A stretch of DNA of 64,000 nt from an uncultured Nocardioides sp. (GTDB lineage: Bacteria; Actinomycetota; Actinomycetes; Propionibacteriales; Nocardioidaceae). Shown here one piece after another: positions 46,575 through 54,681 of this stretch (its first letter is position 1; every line of letters starts with the position of its first letter). A program made the translations under genes and the position numbers. The notes beneath the pieces were generated by a model, which was given only the letters and a program-made list of their open reading frames with translations, was not told the DNA's origin and ran no database searches. Where the stretch lies: assembly GCF_947489365.1 (NCBI RefSeq), contig NZ_CANLDB010000001.1, positions 496,001 through 560,000 of the forward strand, in the 5' to 3' direction.

Positions 46575-47618
46575 TCAGGCGAGCCACTCCTTCGTCTGCG
46601 ACACCAGGGCGGGCTGGTCGCCGTCCAGGGCGGCGGGGACGACGCTGAGGGTCGTCACGCCCGCCTCGGCGAAGGCGGCGATCCGCTCCTTGACGTACGA
46701 CGCCGGGCCGACGAGGTTCGCCGCGCGGAGCCACTCCAGGGGGACCTCGGCCTCGGCCTCCTTCTTCTTGCCGTCGAGGTAGAGGTCCTGGATGCGCGTG
46801 GCCTCCTCCTCGTAGCCGTACGAGCGGGCGACGTCGTTGTAGAAGTTCTTGCCGCGGGCGCCCATGCCGCCGACGTACAGCGCGAAGTGGGGGCGGGCGA
46901 AGTCCAGGACGGCGTCCGCGGTCGCGGTGTCCTCGGTGATCGACAGGACGCCGCCGGCGGTGATCTCCAGGGGGCCGAGGGCGGGGTCCCGCTTCGCGGC
47001 GCCCGCCCGCAGGGCGTCGCCCCAGACGCGGTCGGAGCGCTCGGGGTGGAACAGCGTCGGGATCCAGCCGTCGGCGATCTCGGCGGTCTGCTGGACCGAC
47101 TTCGGGCCGAGGGCGGCGATCCACAGCGGTACGGCGTCGCGCTCGGGGTGGGTGAGGATCTTCAGCGGCTTGCCGAGCCCGGTGCCCTGCCCCTGGGGCA
47201 GCGGCAGCGGGTAGAGGCCGTCGTTCGTGAGCACCTCGCGGCGCATGCCGCGGCGGATCAGGTCGACGATCTCCCGCAGCCGGCCCAGGGGCTTGTCGTA
47301 CGGCACGCCGTGGAAGCCCTCGATCACCTGCGGGCCGCTGGCGCCGAGACCCAGGATGGCGCGGCCGCCGGAGACGTTGTCGAGCCCGGCGGCGGTCTGC
47401 AGCAGCGCGCTGGGGGTGCGGGAGTAGATGTTGACGATCCCGGCGCCGATCTCGACCGTCTCGGTCCGCGCGGCGAGGTAGCCCATGAGGGTGGGGGAGT
47501 CGAAGCCGTAGGCCTCCGGCACCCAGAGGACGTCGAGCCCGGCGCGCTCGAGGGCCACGACGTCGTCGGCGGCCTCCCGCGGGTTGCCGGCGTACATGAG
47601 CTGGAGGCCGAGCTTCAC
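46575..47618 (-). CDS. LLM class (F420-dependent type) oxidoreductase
   Basis: 347 aa luciferase-like monooxygenase fold. KLGLQLMYAGNPREAADDVVALERAGLDVLWVPEAYGFDSPTLMGYLAARTETVEIGAGIVNIYSRTPSALLQTAAGLDNVSGGRAILGLGASGPQVIEGFHGVPY is typical of actinobacterial F420-dependent members. IWIAALGPKSVQQTAEIADGW (near 168-188) is the second conserved block. Start GTG 47618 overlaps the acyltransferase stop by 4 bp (GTGA), so the two are coupled. Substrate unknown. Confidence 0.9.
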   Translation of the reverse strand: MKLGLQLMYAGNPREAADDVVALERAGLDVLWVPEAYGFDSPTLMGYLAARTETVEIGAGIVNIYSRTPSALLQTAAGLDNVSGGRAILGLGASGPQVIEGFHGVPYDKPLGRLREIVDLIRRGMRREVLTNDGLYPLPLPQGQGTGLGKPLKILTHPERDAVPLWIAALGPKSVQQTAEIADGWIPTLFHPERSDRVWGDALRAGAAKRDPALGPLEITAGGVLSITEDTATADAVLDFARPHFALYVGGMGARGKNFYNDVARSYGYEEEATRIQDLYLDGKKKEAEAEVPLEWLRAANLVGPASYVKERIAAFAEAGVTTLSVVPAALDGDQPALVSQTKEWLA

Positions 47619-49819
47619 AGGTCCACCTTGCTGTCGAGGGCTTGGTCCAGGGCGGCGGTCAGGTCCTCGGCGTACGAGGTCGTGAGGTGACCGGGGTCGC
47701 GGTAGGTGACGGTCGAGCCCACCACGGCGGGGCAGGCGTCGCGGAAGCAGAGCCAGGCGTAGGGGTTGAGGTACGGCACGCGCTGCGCCCAGGCGACGCG
47801 CTTGGTCACGTCGGCCATCAGCGTGGTGCGGTCGTACGGCGTCCCGAGGCAGCTGCCGAGGTCGACGTCGCCGGTGGTCAGGCACTCGGCGGGGTCGATG
47901 TCGAGCTGGGGGACGTCGCCCAGCACCACCAGCTCGCCGGTCAGGGGCTCGAGGGTCGCGAGGCGGTCGTCGATGCCGACCCGGACGGCCTCCGCGACGC
48001 CCTCGTCGTCGTCGACGTACTCGTCGTCGACCCAGACGCCCTTCGGCGGCGCGGTGCTCGACACGATCGTGAGGTCGGGGGCGAGGTCGGCGACCTGCTC
48101 GTCGACCCAGTCCTGGAACTCGGTGCAGTCGGGCCACGGGTCGGGCGAGCCCTGCACGGTGGTCACCACCCGGGCGGCGGTGCAGCGGGGTTTCACCAGG
48201 AAGTAGGCGGTGTAGCCGCGCTCGGCGGCGATCGCGTCGATCGCCGGGATCCAGGCGCGGGCGTGGGAGTCGCCGGTGAGCACCAGCGTCCGGTCGCCGT
48301 CGGGGTCGCCCTGGGGGCAGAGCTCGCGCAGCTCGTTGTCCTGGTAGTCGCACTCGACGGGTGCGATGGCGTCGCGGATGTCGAGCAGGTCGGGGGTCAG
48401 CTCGCTCGGGACCGGGTCGCCGTCGCGGGCCGCGGCCACCGACGCCCGCACGAGCGCGCGGGCCTCGGCGTCGGCGGAGACCTCCGGCGCCTGCTCGCCG
48501 GGCTCGGCGGTGCGCTCCGGCACGGTGATGGCGGGGGCGTCGCCCGCCTCGGCGGCCCAGTTCACGTAGCCCCAGCCGACGGTGCTGCTCGCCACGACCA
48601 GCACGATCGAGGCGGGGTAGAGCACCAGGCCGCGGGGCAGACGCACCCGGAGCCGGCGGGGGGCGCCGGGGCGCCGTCGTACGGCGGCGGGCGCGCGGAA
48701 CGGCTGCTCGACGTACCGGTAGGTCAGGGCGGACAGCCCGAACGTCGCGGCGACGGCGACGATGCTGCCGAACACGCCGAGCGGGCGACCCAGGGCGCTC
48801 GCCGGGATGATCAGCAGCGGCCAGTGCCAGAGGTAGAGCGAGTAGGACCAGTCGCCGATGACGCGCATCGGGGCGACGCCCAGGGCCCGGGTCGGCCACG
48901 GCGGTGCCTCCCGCAGGCGCAGGCCGGCCACGAGGAGCATCGCCGTGCCGAGGACCGGCGGCAGCGCGGCCAGGCCCGGGAACGGGGTCGAGGAGTCGTA
49001 GGCGATCGCCGGCACCAGGATCGCGCCGAGACCGACCGCGCCCAGGATCGTGCGGCCGCGGGTGGTCAGCAGGTCCGCCAGGGCCGGGCCGACGAGGGCG
49101 GCCAGCGCGCCGAGGGACAGCTCCCAGATGCGGGCCGTGGTCGAGAAGTACGCCGCCTCGGGCTCGACGCTCGTCGTCACCAGCGACCACAGGAGGCTGA
49201 GGGAGGTGACGGCGACCAGCAGCCAGAAGACCGTGAGCCGGGGCAGCCCGCGGCGGGAGTCGTCGCCGTGGCGGTGGCGGTGCCACAGCAGCGCGGCGAG
49301 GATCAGCAGCGGCCAGACGAGGTAGAACTGCTCCTCGACCCCGAGCGACCAGTAGTGCTGCAGCGGGCTGGGCGTCAGCCCGTCGGAGAAGTAGTCGGTG
49401 CCGGTCTCCGCGAACCGCAGGTTCGCGACGAACAACCCGGCCCACACGGCGTCCACCAGGATCGTCTCGACCTCGATGAGGCTGAGCCAGATCATCGACG
49501 CAAGGAGCGTCGCGACGATGACGACCGTGGCGGCGGGCAGGATGCGGCGGGCCCGTCGTACGTAGAAGGTGCGGAGCGAGATCGTGCCGTGCCGTCCGAC
49601 GTGGCGGAACAGCAGGCGCGAGATCAGGAAGCCCGAGATGACGAGGAAGACGTCGACCCCGAGGTAGCCGCCGGAGAAGGGTCCGAGGCCGGCGTGGGCG
49701 CTGATGACGAGCAGCACGGCGAGGGCCCGCAGGCCCTGGACGTCGCCGCGCAGCGCGGTGCCCGGACCGTCGCCCCGCGGGGCGCTCGGGTCCTTCTGCA
49801 CTGTGCTCGCCGCGCCCAC
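47615..49819 (-). CDS. membrane acyltransferase with C-terminal SGNH domain
   Basis: 734 aa from GTG 49819. Residues about 20-385 are an acyltransferase-3 (OafA-type) domain with 10-11 membrane segments; VQGLRALAVLLVISAHAG has the catalytic His, followed by GGYLGVDVFLVISGFLISRLL. The C-terminal 300 residues are a periplasmic SGNH hydrolase-like domain: LVLTGDSHARAWIPAI with Ser in GDSH, and RDPGHLT near the end. Such fusions O-acetylate cell-envelope polysaccharides. Alternative GTGs at 49843 and further upstream exist; 49819 has a GGGCGGG 4 nt before it. Coupled to the LLM gene. Confidence 0.87.
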   Translation of the reverse strand: MGAASTVQKDPSAPRGDGPGTALRGDVQGLRALAVLLVISAHAGLGPFSGGYLGVDVFLVISGFLISRLLFRHVGRHGTISLRTFYVRRARRILPAATVVIVATLLASMIWLSLIEVETILVDAVWAGLFVANLRFAETGTDYFSDGLTPSPLQHYWSLGVEEQFYLVWPLLILAALLWHRHRHGDDSRRGLPRLTVFWLLVAVTSLSLLWSLVTTSVEPEAAYFSTTARIWELSLGALAALVGPALADLLTTRGRTILGAVGLGAILVPAIAYDSSTPFPGLAALPPVLGTAMLLVAGLRLREAPPWPTRALGVAPMRVIGDWSYSLYLWHWPLLIIPASALGRPLGVFGSIVAVAATFGLSALTYRYVEQPFRAPAAVRRRPGAPRRLRVRLPRGLVLYPASIVLVVASSTVGWGYVNWAAEAGDAPAITVPERTAEPGEQAPEVSADAEARALVRASVAAARDGDPVPSELTPDLLDIRDAIAPVECDYQDNELRELCPQGDPDGDRTLVLTGDSHARAWIPAIDAIAAERGYTAYFLVKPRCTAARVVTTVQGSPDPWPDCTEFQDWVDEQVADLAPDLTIVSSTAPPKGVWVDDEYVDDDEGVAEAVRVGIDDRLATLEPLTGELVVLGDVPQLDIDPAECLTTGDVDLGSCLGTPYDRTTLMADVTKRVAWAQRVPYLNPYAWLCFRDACPAVVGSTVTYRDPGHLTTSYAEDLTAALDQALDSKVDL

Positions 49820-49917
49820 GTTTCCCGCCCGTCCGTGCCCCACCCCAGAGTGCGCCCGCCGCGTGTGGGCGGGCTGGCCGAGTTTACCAACGGCCCGCGG
49901 ACTACCATCGGTGGTTG

Positions 49918-50457
49918 ATGACCGCGGACTGGTGCGACCTGTGTGAGCTCCCCCTGAGCCAGTGCCCCCACGGGGCACCGCCGCCGCCCCCGCGGCCCGC
50001 GGTCAAGGCGACGCCGGTGCGGACGCGGACGGCGAAGCCGGCCACGACCCGGGCCGCGGGCACCCGTCGTACGCCCGGAGAGGCTGCGCCCCGCCCGCCC
50101 GCACAGCCCCGGACGCCGCCCGGCCGGACCCCCCAGACCGAGTTCCGCAAGCACCTGCTCGCGGTCCTCGCGACGTACCCGGTCGCCGCCGAGCGCGACG
50201 TCGTCCTCGACGAGATGGGGGAGCGGATGACGCTGACGACCCAGGACCGCGGCATCACCGCCGACGGCCAGGTCCGCTGGCGCCGCGCCGCCATGAAGGA
50301 GCGCGCGGCCATGGCCGAGGAGGGCCTCGTCGCCTCCGAGGGCCACGCCCTCTGGGTCCTCACCCCCGTCGGCCGCTCCCTCGCCGCGGAGCAGGCCGAG
50401 CCGGAGCCGGAGTCGGAGTCGGAGTCGGAGTCGGAGTCGGACGAGCCCACCGACTGA
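49918..50457 (+). CDS. hypothetical protein with N-terminal Cys motif and acidic Ser-Glu tail
   Basis: 179 aa. Begins TADWCDLCELPLSQCPHG, a possible small zinc site (C-x2-C-x6-C-x-H). A Pro/Arg/Thr-rich linker (20-70) leads to a globular region of about 75 residues (FRKHLLAVLATYPVAAERDVVLDEMGERM ... HALWVLTPVGRSLAAEQ) with the look of a winged helix. It ends in EPESESESESESDE, coded by a GAGTCG hexamer run. No function assigned; a DNA-binding role is a guess. Divergent from the acyltransferase; its stop is followed directly by the 32-bp repeat array. Confidence 0.7.
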   Translation: MTADWCDLCELPLSQCPHGAPPPPPRPAVKATPVRTRTAKPATTRAAGTRRTPGEAAPRPPAQPRTPPGRTPQTEFRKHLLAVLATYPVAAERDVVLDEMGERMTLTTQDRGITADGQVRWRRAAMKERAAMAEEGLVASEGHALWVLTPVGRSLAAEQAEPEPESESESESESDEPTD

Positions 50458-50461
50458 CGCA

Positions 50462-50784
50462 GAGTCGGCCCGGACGTGCGCCTCAGGGGCGCCGAGTCGG
50501 CCCGGACGTGCGCCTCAGGGGCGCCGAGTTGGCCCGGACGTGCGCCTCAGGGGCGCCGAGTTGGCCCGGACGTGCGCTCCGGGTTTGGAGTTGCGGGCCC
50601 AAGATGTGCGTTCGGGCCGACTCGACGTCTGTACGGCGTGCGCTCGGGCCGACTCGGCGTCTGTACGGCGTGCGCCCGGGCCGACTCGGCGTCTGTACGG
50701 CGTGCGCCCGGGCCGACTCGACGTCTGTACGGCGTGCGTTCGGGCCGACTCGGCGTCTGTACGGCGTGCGTTCGGGCCGACTCG
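50462..50784. repeat. inverted tandem array with 32-bp period, array 2
   Basis: Four forward units beginning GAGTCGGCCCGGACGTGCGC start at 50462, 50494, 50526 and 50558 (the last truncated). Six reverse units beginning GTGCG and containing GGGCCGACTCG start at 50606, 50638, 50670, 50702, 50734 and 50766. Every step is exactly 32 bp. In reverse complement the second set aligns with the first except for a variable block of about 8 nt (TCAGGGGC versus GTACAGAC). It fills the 330-bp gap between two convergent genes; no gene is present. Confidence 0.92.
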
Positions 50785-50787
50785 CGC

Positions 50788-51351
50788 TCAGGTGACGGCG
50801 AGGCCCTCGACGACCTCGGCGCCCGGGAGGTCGGCCAGGAGGTCGCCGGGCATGAGCAGCTTGGAGTGGCGTACGCCGGACCCGAGGACGGCGACGTCCA
50901 TGGCGAGGCAGCGGTCGTCGACGAACAGCCGCCAGCCGGTCGGGAGCCCGAGCGGGGTGATGCCGCCGTACTCCATCCCGGTCTCCTCGACCGCCCGGTC
51001 CATCGGCAGGAACGACGCCTTGCGGACGTCGAGGAGCCGCTTGACGGCGGTGTTGACGTCGACGCGGGTGTCGGCGCGGACGACGCACGCCGCGATGCGC
51101 TCCTCACCGGCGCGCCGTCCGGCGACGACGAGGCAGTTCGCGCCGGCGGTCATCGGGACCGCGTAGGCCTCCGACATGGCGGCGGTGTCCGCGAGCCCGG
51201 GATCGATCTCGACCACGGCCGTGCGCTGCGACCCCGCCCAGCGCACCAGTGCGGCCCCGACGGGGTCGGCCAGCAGGCCAGGATGGTCGAGCACCGGCAG
51301 CGAGGTCAGGCCGTCGATCTGCGGAAGGCTCATCCGGACATCATCGGCCAT
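50788..51351 (-). CDS. YbaK/EbsC family protein (aminoacyl-tRNA deacylase-like)
   Basis: 187 aa. YbaK/ProX-type fold that removes mischarged amino acids from tRNA (for example Cys from tRNA-Pro). TAAMSEAYAVPMTAGANCLVVAGRR holds the conserved N-terminal strand, VNTAVKRLLDVRKASFLPMDRAVEETGMEYGGITPLGLP (about 90-128) the family centre with GGITPLG, and FVDDRCLAMDVAVLGSG the C-terminus. Specificity is not clear from sequence. The usual catalytic Lys may be the one in KRLLDVRKA. ATG 51333 is an alternative start. Confidence 0.88.
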   Translation of the reverse strand: MADDVRMSLPQIDGLTSLPVLDHPGLLADPVGAALVRWAGSQRTAVVEIDPGLADTAAMSEAYAVPMTAGANCLVVAGRRAGEERIAACVVRADTRVDVNTAVKRLLDVRKASFLPMDRAVEETGMEYGGITPLGLPTGWRLFVDDRCLAMDVAVLGSGVRHSKLLMPGDLLADLPGAEVVEGLAVT

Positions 51352-51400
51352 TCACGAAGGCGTCACCGCGCGGACCACCGGTGCGGGTCCTCTGGGTGTC

Positions 51401-52498
51401 GTGTCCGTCACCGAGGTCCTGCCCCTCGCACCGCTCGCCCCCGCCGCCGGGCCGCGCTCGCGCGGCCTGCTCGGCGGCCGGGCGGACAGCCTGGTCGTCA
51501 CCCCCGCGGTGGTCGGCCACCGCGGCGCCTCCGGCTACCGCCCCGAGCACACCCTCGAGGCCTACCGCACGGCGATCCGGATGGGCGTGGACGACGTCGA
51601 GCTCGACCTGGTCCTCACCGCGGACGGGGTGCTCCTCGCGCGCCACGAGAACGAGCTGTCGCTGACCACCGACGTCGCCGAGCACGCCGCGCTCGCGGAC
51701 CGTCGTACGACGAGGGTCGTCGACGGGCGCGAGGTCACCGGCTGGTTCGCCGAGGACCTCACCGCCGCGGAGGTCGCCACCCTGCGCGCCCGCGAGCGCA
51801 GCCCGCGGATGCGCCCGCACAGCGCGGCGTACGACGGTCGCGAGGGCGTCCCCACCCTCGACGACGTCCTCGCCGCGGTCGCCGAGGAGTCGGCCCGGCT
51901 GGGCCGCAGCGTCGGCGTGATGATCGAGCTCAAGCACTGCGCGCACCTCGAGGCGCGCGGCCTGTCCGTGGTGGAGCCGCTGCTCGAGGTCCTGGCCCGC
52001 CACGGTCTCGACCACCCGCGCTCCCGCGTGACGGTGATGTCGTTCGAGGTCGGCGTGCTGCGGCGCCTCGCGCCGCTGACCCGCCTGCCCCTCCTCCAGC
52101 TCGTCGACCGCCTCGAGTCACGCCCCCCGGACCTCGCGGCGGCCGGCGAGCCCACGACGTACGGCGACCTGGTCACCGCGGCCGGGCTCGCCGAGGTCGA
52201 CACGTACGCCGACGGGCTGGGCGTCCACAAGGAGCTGGTGCTGCCCCGCGACGAGGACGGGACCACGCTCGGCGCCTCCGACCTGGTGCGGGCCGCGCAC
52301 CGCCGGTGGCTGACCGTGCACGTCTACACCGTCCGCGCCGAGAACCGCTTCCTGCCCGTCGAGGCCCGCCTCGGCGACGACCCCGACGCCCGCGGTGACG
52401 TCGCCGCGGAGGCCCGGGCCCTGCTCGACGCCGGGGTCGACGGGCTCATCTGCGACCAGCCCGAGGACGCGCTGGCCGTCCGCGACGCCCGGGTCTGA
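51401..52498 (+). CDS. glycerophosphodiester phosphodiesterase (cytoplasmic-type paralogue)
   Basis: 365 aa from GTG 51401. TIM-barrel GDPD fold: VVGHRGASGYRPEHTLEAYRTAIRMGVDDVELDLVLTADGVLLARHENEL (about 38-87) carries the catalytic His, Glu and Asp of the GlpQ family, and MIELKHCAHLE the further Glu. It cleaves glycerophosphodiesters such as glycerophosphocholine to glycerol 3-phosphate and the alcohol. No signal peptide is visible, unlike the downstream paralogue. 68 bp before the second GDPD gene; the two are tandem duplicates. Confidence 0.9.
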   Translation: MSVTEVLPLAPLAPAAGPRSRGLLGGRADSLVVTPAVVGHRGASGYRPEHTLEAYRTAIRMGVDDVELDLVLTADGVLLARHENELSLTTDVAEHAALADRRTTRVVDGREVTGWFAEDLTAAEVATLRARERSPRMRPHSAAYDGREGVPTLDDVLAAVAEESARLGRSVGVMIELKHCAHLEARGLSVVEPLLEVLARHGLDHPRSRVTVMSFEVGVLRRLAPLTRLPLLQLVDRLESRPPDLAAAGEPTTYGDLVTAAGLAEVDTYADGLGVHKELVLPRDEDGTTLGASDLVRAAHRRWLTVHVYTVRAENRFLPVEARLGDDPDARGDVAAEARALLDAGVDGLICDQPEDALAVRDARV

Positions 52499-52553
52499 GC
52501 CACCGGGCACCGGGCGTTCACCCGGACGCCTGGACCCCGTCACCCGCGTGGGG

Positions 52554-52559
52554 CACGAT
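52554..52559 (+). promoter_or_regulatory. -10-like element (CACGAT) for the second GDPD gene
   Basis: CACGAT ends 7 nt before ATG 52567. Same hexamer and spacing as before the lipoprotein gene at 37025. GGAGC lies close to the ATG and could be a weak ribosome site instead. Confidence 0.35.
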
Positions 52560-52566
52560 CCGGAGC

Positions 52567-53781
52567 ATGACGACTCGGGTCCCCGCCCTCCGCCGCGCCC
52601 TGCTCGGCTCGCTCTCCGCCGGCCTCGCCCTCGCGGTGACCGCCACCGTCGCCCCACCCGGCAGTGCGACCACCGACCCGCCGCTCGACGCGCCGCGCTC
52701 CGTCCCGAGCGACGCCGCCCAGCGGTCGGCGGCCGACACCTCCGCGCAGCGCGCCGCCCGCGGCCAGGTCCGCCGGCCGCTGGTCACCGCCCACCGCGGC
52801 GCCTCCGGCTACCGCCCCGAGCACACCCTGGCGGCGTACCAGCTGGGCATCCGCCTGGGCGCCGACTACGTCGAGCCCGACCTGGTCTCGACCAAGGACG
52901 GCCGCCTGGTCGCCCGCCACGAGAACGAGATCAGCGGCACCACGAACGTCGACGACCTCCCGCAGTACGCCGACCGCGAGACCACCAAGACGATCGACGG
53001 CGAGCCGATCACCGGGTTCTTCACCGAGGACTTCACCCTCGCCGAGCTGAGGACGCTGCGCGCGGAGGAGCGCCTCCCCGACGTCCGGCCCGACAACACG
53101 CGCTACGACGGGCGCTTCCAGGTCCCGACCTTCGAGGAGATCCTGCGCCTCGTCCGCGACCACAACGCGAAGCCGGGTCGCGACGTCGGGCTCTACATCG
53201 AGACGAAGCACCCGACGTACTTCGACTCCATCGGGCTGTCGCTCGAGGAGCCGATGGTGCGCACGCTGCGCCGGTTCGGCTTCGACGAGCCGCGGTCGAA
53301 GGTGTTCCTGCAGTCCTTCGAGACCGGCAACCTGCGCGAGCTGGACTCGATGACCGACCTGCCCCTGGTGCAGCTGATGGACGTCGTCGGCGGGCCCTAC
53401 GACCTCGAGGCGAAGGGCGACCCGACCACCTACGAGGACCTCGCCAGCCGCCAGGGCCTGCGCGGTGTCTCTGAGTACGCCGACGTGGTCGGACCGGAGA
53501 AGACGCTGGTGATCCCGCGCAACGCCGACGGCTCGGCGGACCGTCGTACGGCGCTCGTCGGCGACGCCCACGAGTTCGGGATGCGCGTCCACGTCTTCAC
53601 GATCCGCGACGAGAACCAGTTCATGGCGACCGACTGGCGCCGTGGCGACGACCCGAACGCCAAGGGGAACGTGTTCGGCGAGATCACGTCGTACCTCGAC
53701 GCGGGCATCGACGGATTCTTCGCCGACTACCCCGACTCCGGGGTCGACGCCCGCGACGCCTGGGTGGCCGCCAACCGCTGA
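52567..53781 (+). CDS. secreted glycerophosphodiester phosphodiesterase
   Basis: 404 aa. Sec or Tat-like signal (MTTRVPALRRALLGSLSAGLALAVTATVAPPGSA, with an RR but not the full twin-Arg consensus). TAHRGASGYRPEHTLAAYQLGIRLGADYVEPDLVSTKDGRLVARHENEI (about 74-123) is nearly identical to the paralogue upstream, including catalytic His and Glu; YIETKHPTYF is the second acidic block. Longer than the paralogue because of the signal and extra loop. Likely acts outside the membrane on glycerophosphodiesters, possibly releasing choline for the betaine pathway 1 kb downstream. Confidence 0.92.
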   Translation: MTTRVPALRRALLGSLSAGLALAVTATVAPPGSATTDPPLDAPRSVPSDAAQRSAADTSAQRAARGQVRRPLVTAHRGASGYRPEHTLAAYQLGIRLGADYVEPDLVSTKDGRLVARHENEISGTTNVDDLPQYADRETTKTIDGEPITGFFTEDFTLAELRTLRAEERLPDVRPDNTRYDGRFQVPTFEEILRLVRDHNAKPGRDVGLYIETKHPTYFDSIGLSLEEPMVRTLRRFGFDEPRSKVFLQSFETGNLRELDSMTDLPLVQLMDVVGGPYDLEAKGDPTTYEDLASRQGLRGVSEYADVVGPEKTLVIPRNADGSADRRTALVGDAHEFGMRVHVFTIRDENQFMATDWRRGDDPNAKGNVFGEITSYLDAGIDGFFADYPDSGVDARDAWVAANR

Positions 53782-53811
53782 GGCGGGGGCGGTCCCGCAC
53801 CTCGCCGGATC

Positions 53812-53889
53812 TCGTGGCTCGGCCGTGGCCGGCCTCGCACCTCGATCTCCGGCGGGCCCCGTGCGTGGAGCTCCGGGCTAGAAGCCCGG
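53812..53889. repeat. partial palindromic element and terminator
   Basis: GGATCTCGTGGCTCGG (from 53812) and GCACCTCGATCTCCGG match the left end of the 18.45-kb element. The right half is missing. CCGGGCT-AGA-AGCCCGG (53873-53889) follows, a 7-bp terminator hairpin that includes the stop codon of the convergent PspC gene. Confidence 0.65.
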
Positions 53890-54075
53890 GCCCTCCTGCT
53901 TGGGCAGCACGGCCCACAGCACGACGTACAGGATGGCGACGGTGCCGAAGCCGAAGACCACGCCGAGCACGGTCACGGCGCGGATGACGTTCACGCTGAC
54001 GTTGGTCCGGGCGGCGAGGCCGGAGCAGACCCCGCCGAACCAGGCGGTGTCGGAGCGTCGGACGAGTGCAGCCAT
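53878..54075 (-). CDS. PspC domain membrane protein
   Basis: 65 aa. MAALVRRSDTAWFGGVCSGLAARTNVSVNVIRAVTVLGVVFGFGTVAILYVVLWAVLPK is a complete PspC (phage-shock C-like) domain with one membrane helix; the family helps sense envelope stress. ATG 54075 is fixed by GGGAGGGA 5 nt upstream. Single gene; no PspA nearby. The upstream region (54076-54309) holds nothing recognisable except the promoter of the next gene. Confidence 0.88.
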   Translation of the reverse strand: MAALVRRSDTAWFGGVCSGLAARTNVSVNVIRAVTVLGVVFGFGTVAILYVVLWAVLPKQEGPGF

Positions 54076-54297
54076 GTGAGTCCCTCCCAGGAATCGCGAA
54101 CTCCCATGGTGGCAGGTGGCCTTGAACACTCGTCGCCAGTGGCGCGCGCCGGAGAACCTCGGCGCTCGCCGCGGCCCAGGCACGCGCATCGCGGCGTCCT
54201 CGTCGGTCGACGGGCCTCGGCCCGCCTTCCCTCCTCGTCCTTGCGCTGCACGCACCTGGACCACGGCAAGCGTGCGAGGACCTTCGACGCACACCAC

Positions 54298-54303
54298 TAG
54301 TCT
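54298..54303 (+). promoter_or_regulatory. -10 element (TAGTCT) for the betaine operon
   Basis: TAGTCT ends 6 nt before GTG 54310, the first gene of the hypothetical-betB-betA set; leaderless. Confidence 0.5.
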
Positions 54304-54309
54304 GCGCCC

Positions 54310-54681
54310 GTGGAGACGTTGCGGTTGGTCCTGTTGTTCCTGCACATCCTCGGTTTCGCCGCCCTCGTCGGGGGCCTGCTCAGCCAGGTCCGCTCCGACG
54401 AGAAGAAGGTGCTGCCGATCATGCGCGACGGGGTCGGGACGGCCTTCGTCACCGGGCTCGGACTGGTCGGCGTCCTGGAGGCCGGTGACGGCGACGTCGA
54501 CCACGTGAAGATCGGGATCAAGTTCGCGGTCGGCCTCGTCCTGCTCGTGCTGGTGATGGCCAACACGCGGAAGCCGACCATCCCGGCGGGCCTGTACTGG
54601 GGCCTGCTCGCGCTGTCGGTGCTGAACATCGCGGTCGCCGTCTTCGTCTCGCCCACCCACGTCACGGAGGTGCCCGCATGA
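54310..54681 (+). CDS. small integral membrane protein in the betaine operon
   Basis: 123 aa with four hydrophobic segments (about 4-25, 45-60, 68-86, 93-113). HILGFAALVGGLLSQVRSDEKKVLPIMRDGVGTAFVTGLGLVGVLE has a conserved-looking His in the first helix. No family assigned with confidence; similar small proteins are widespread in actinobacteria. GTG 54310 follows a -10 element by 6 nt; the stop overlaps betB by 4 bp (ATGA). The coupling suggests a supporting role in choline/betaine metabolism, but that is only context. Confidence 0.75.
   Translation: METLRLVLLFLHILGFAALVGGLLSQVRSDEKKVLPIMRDGVGTAFVTGLGLVGVLEAGDGDVDHVKIGIKFAVGLVLLVLVMANTRKPTIPAGLYWGLLALSVLNIAVAVFVSPTHVTEVPA

Noticed and set aside
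50462..50784. CRISPR array
   Set aside because: The period is regular, but the sequence between the conserved cores is also repeated, half of the units are inverted, and no cas genes are nearby. The same applies to 21735-21941.
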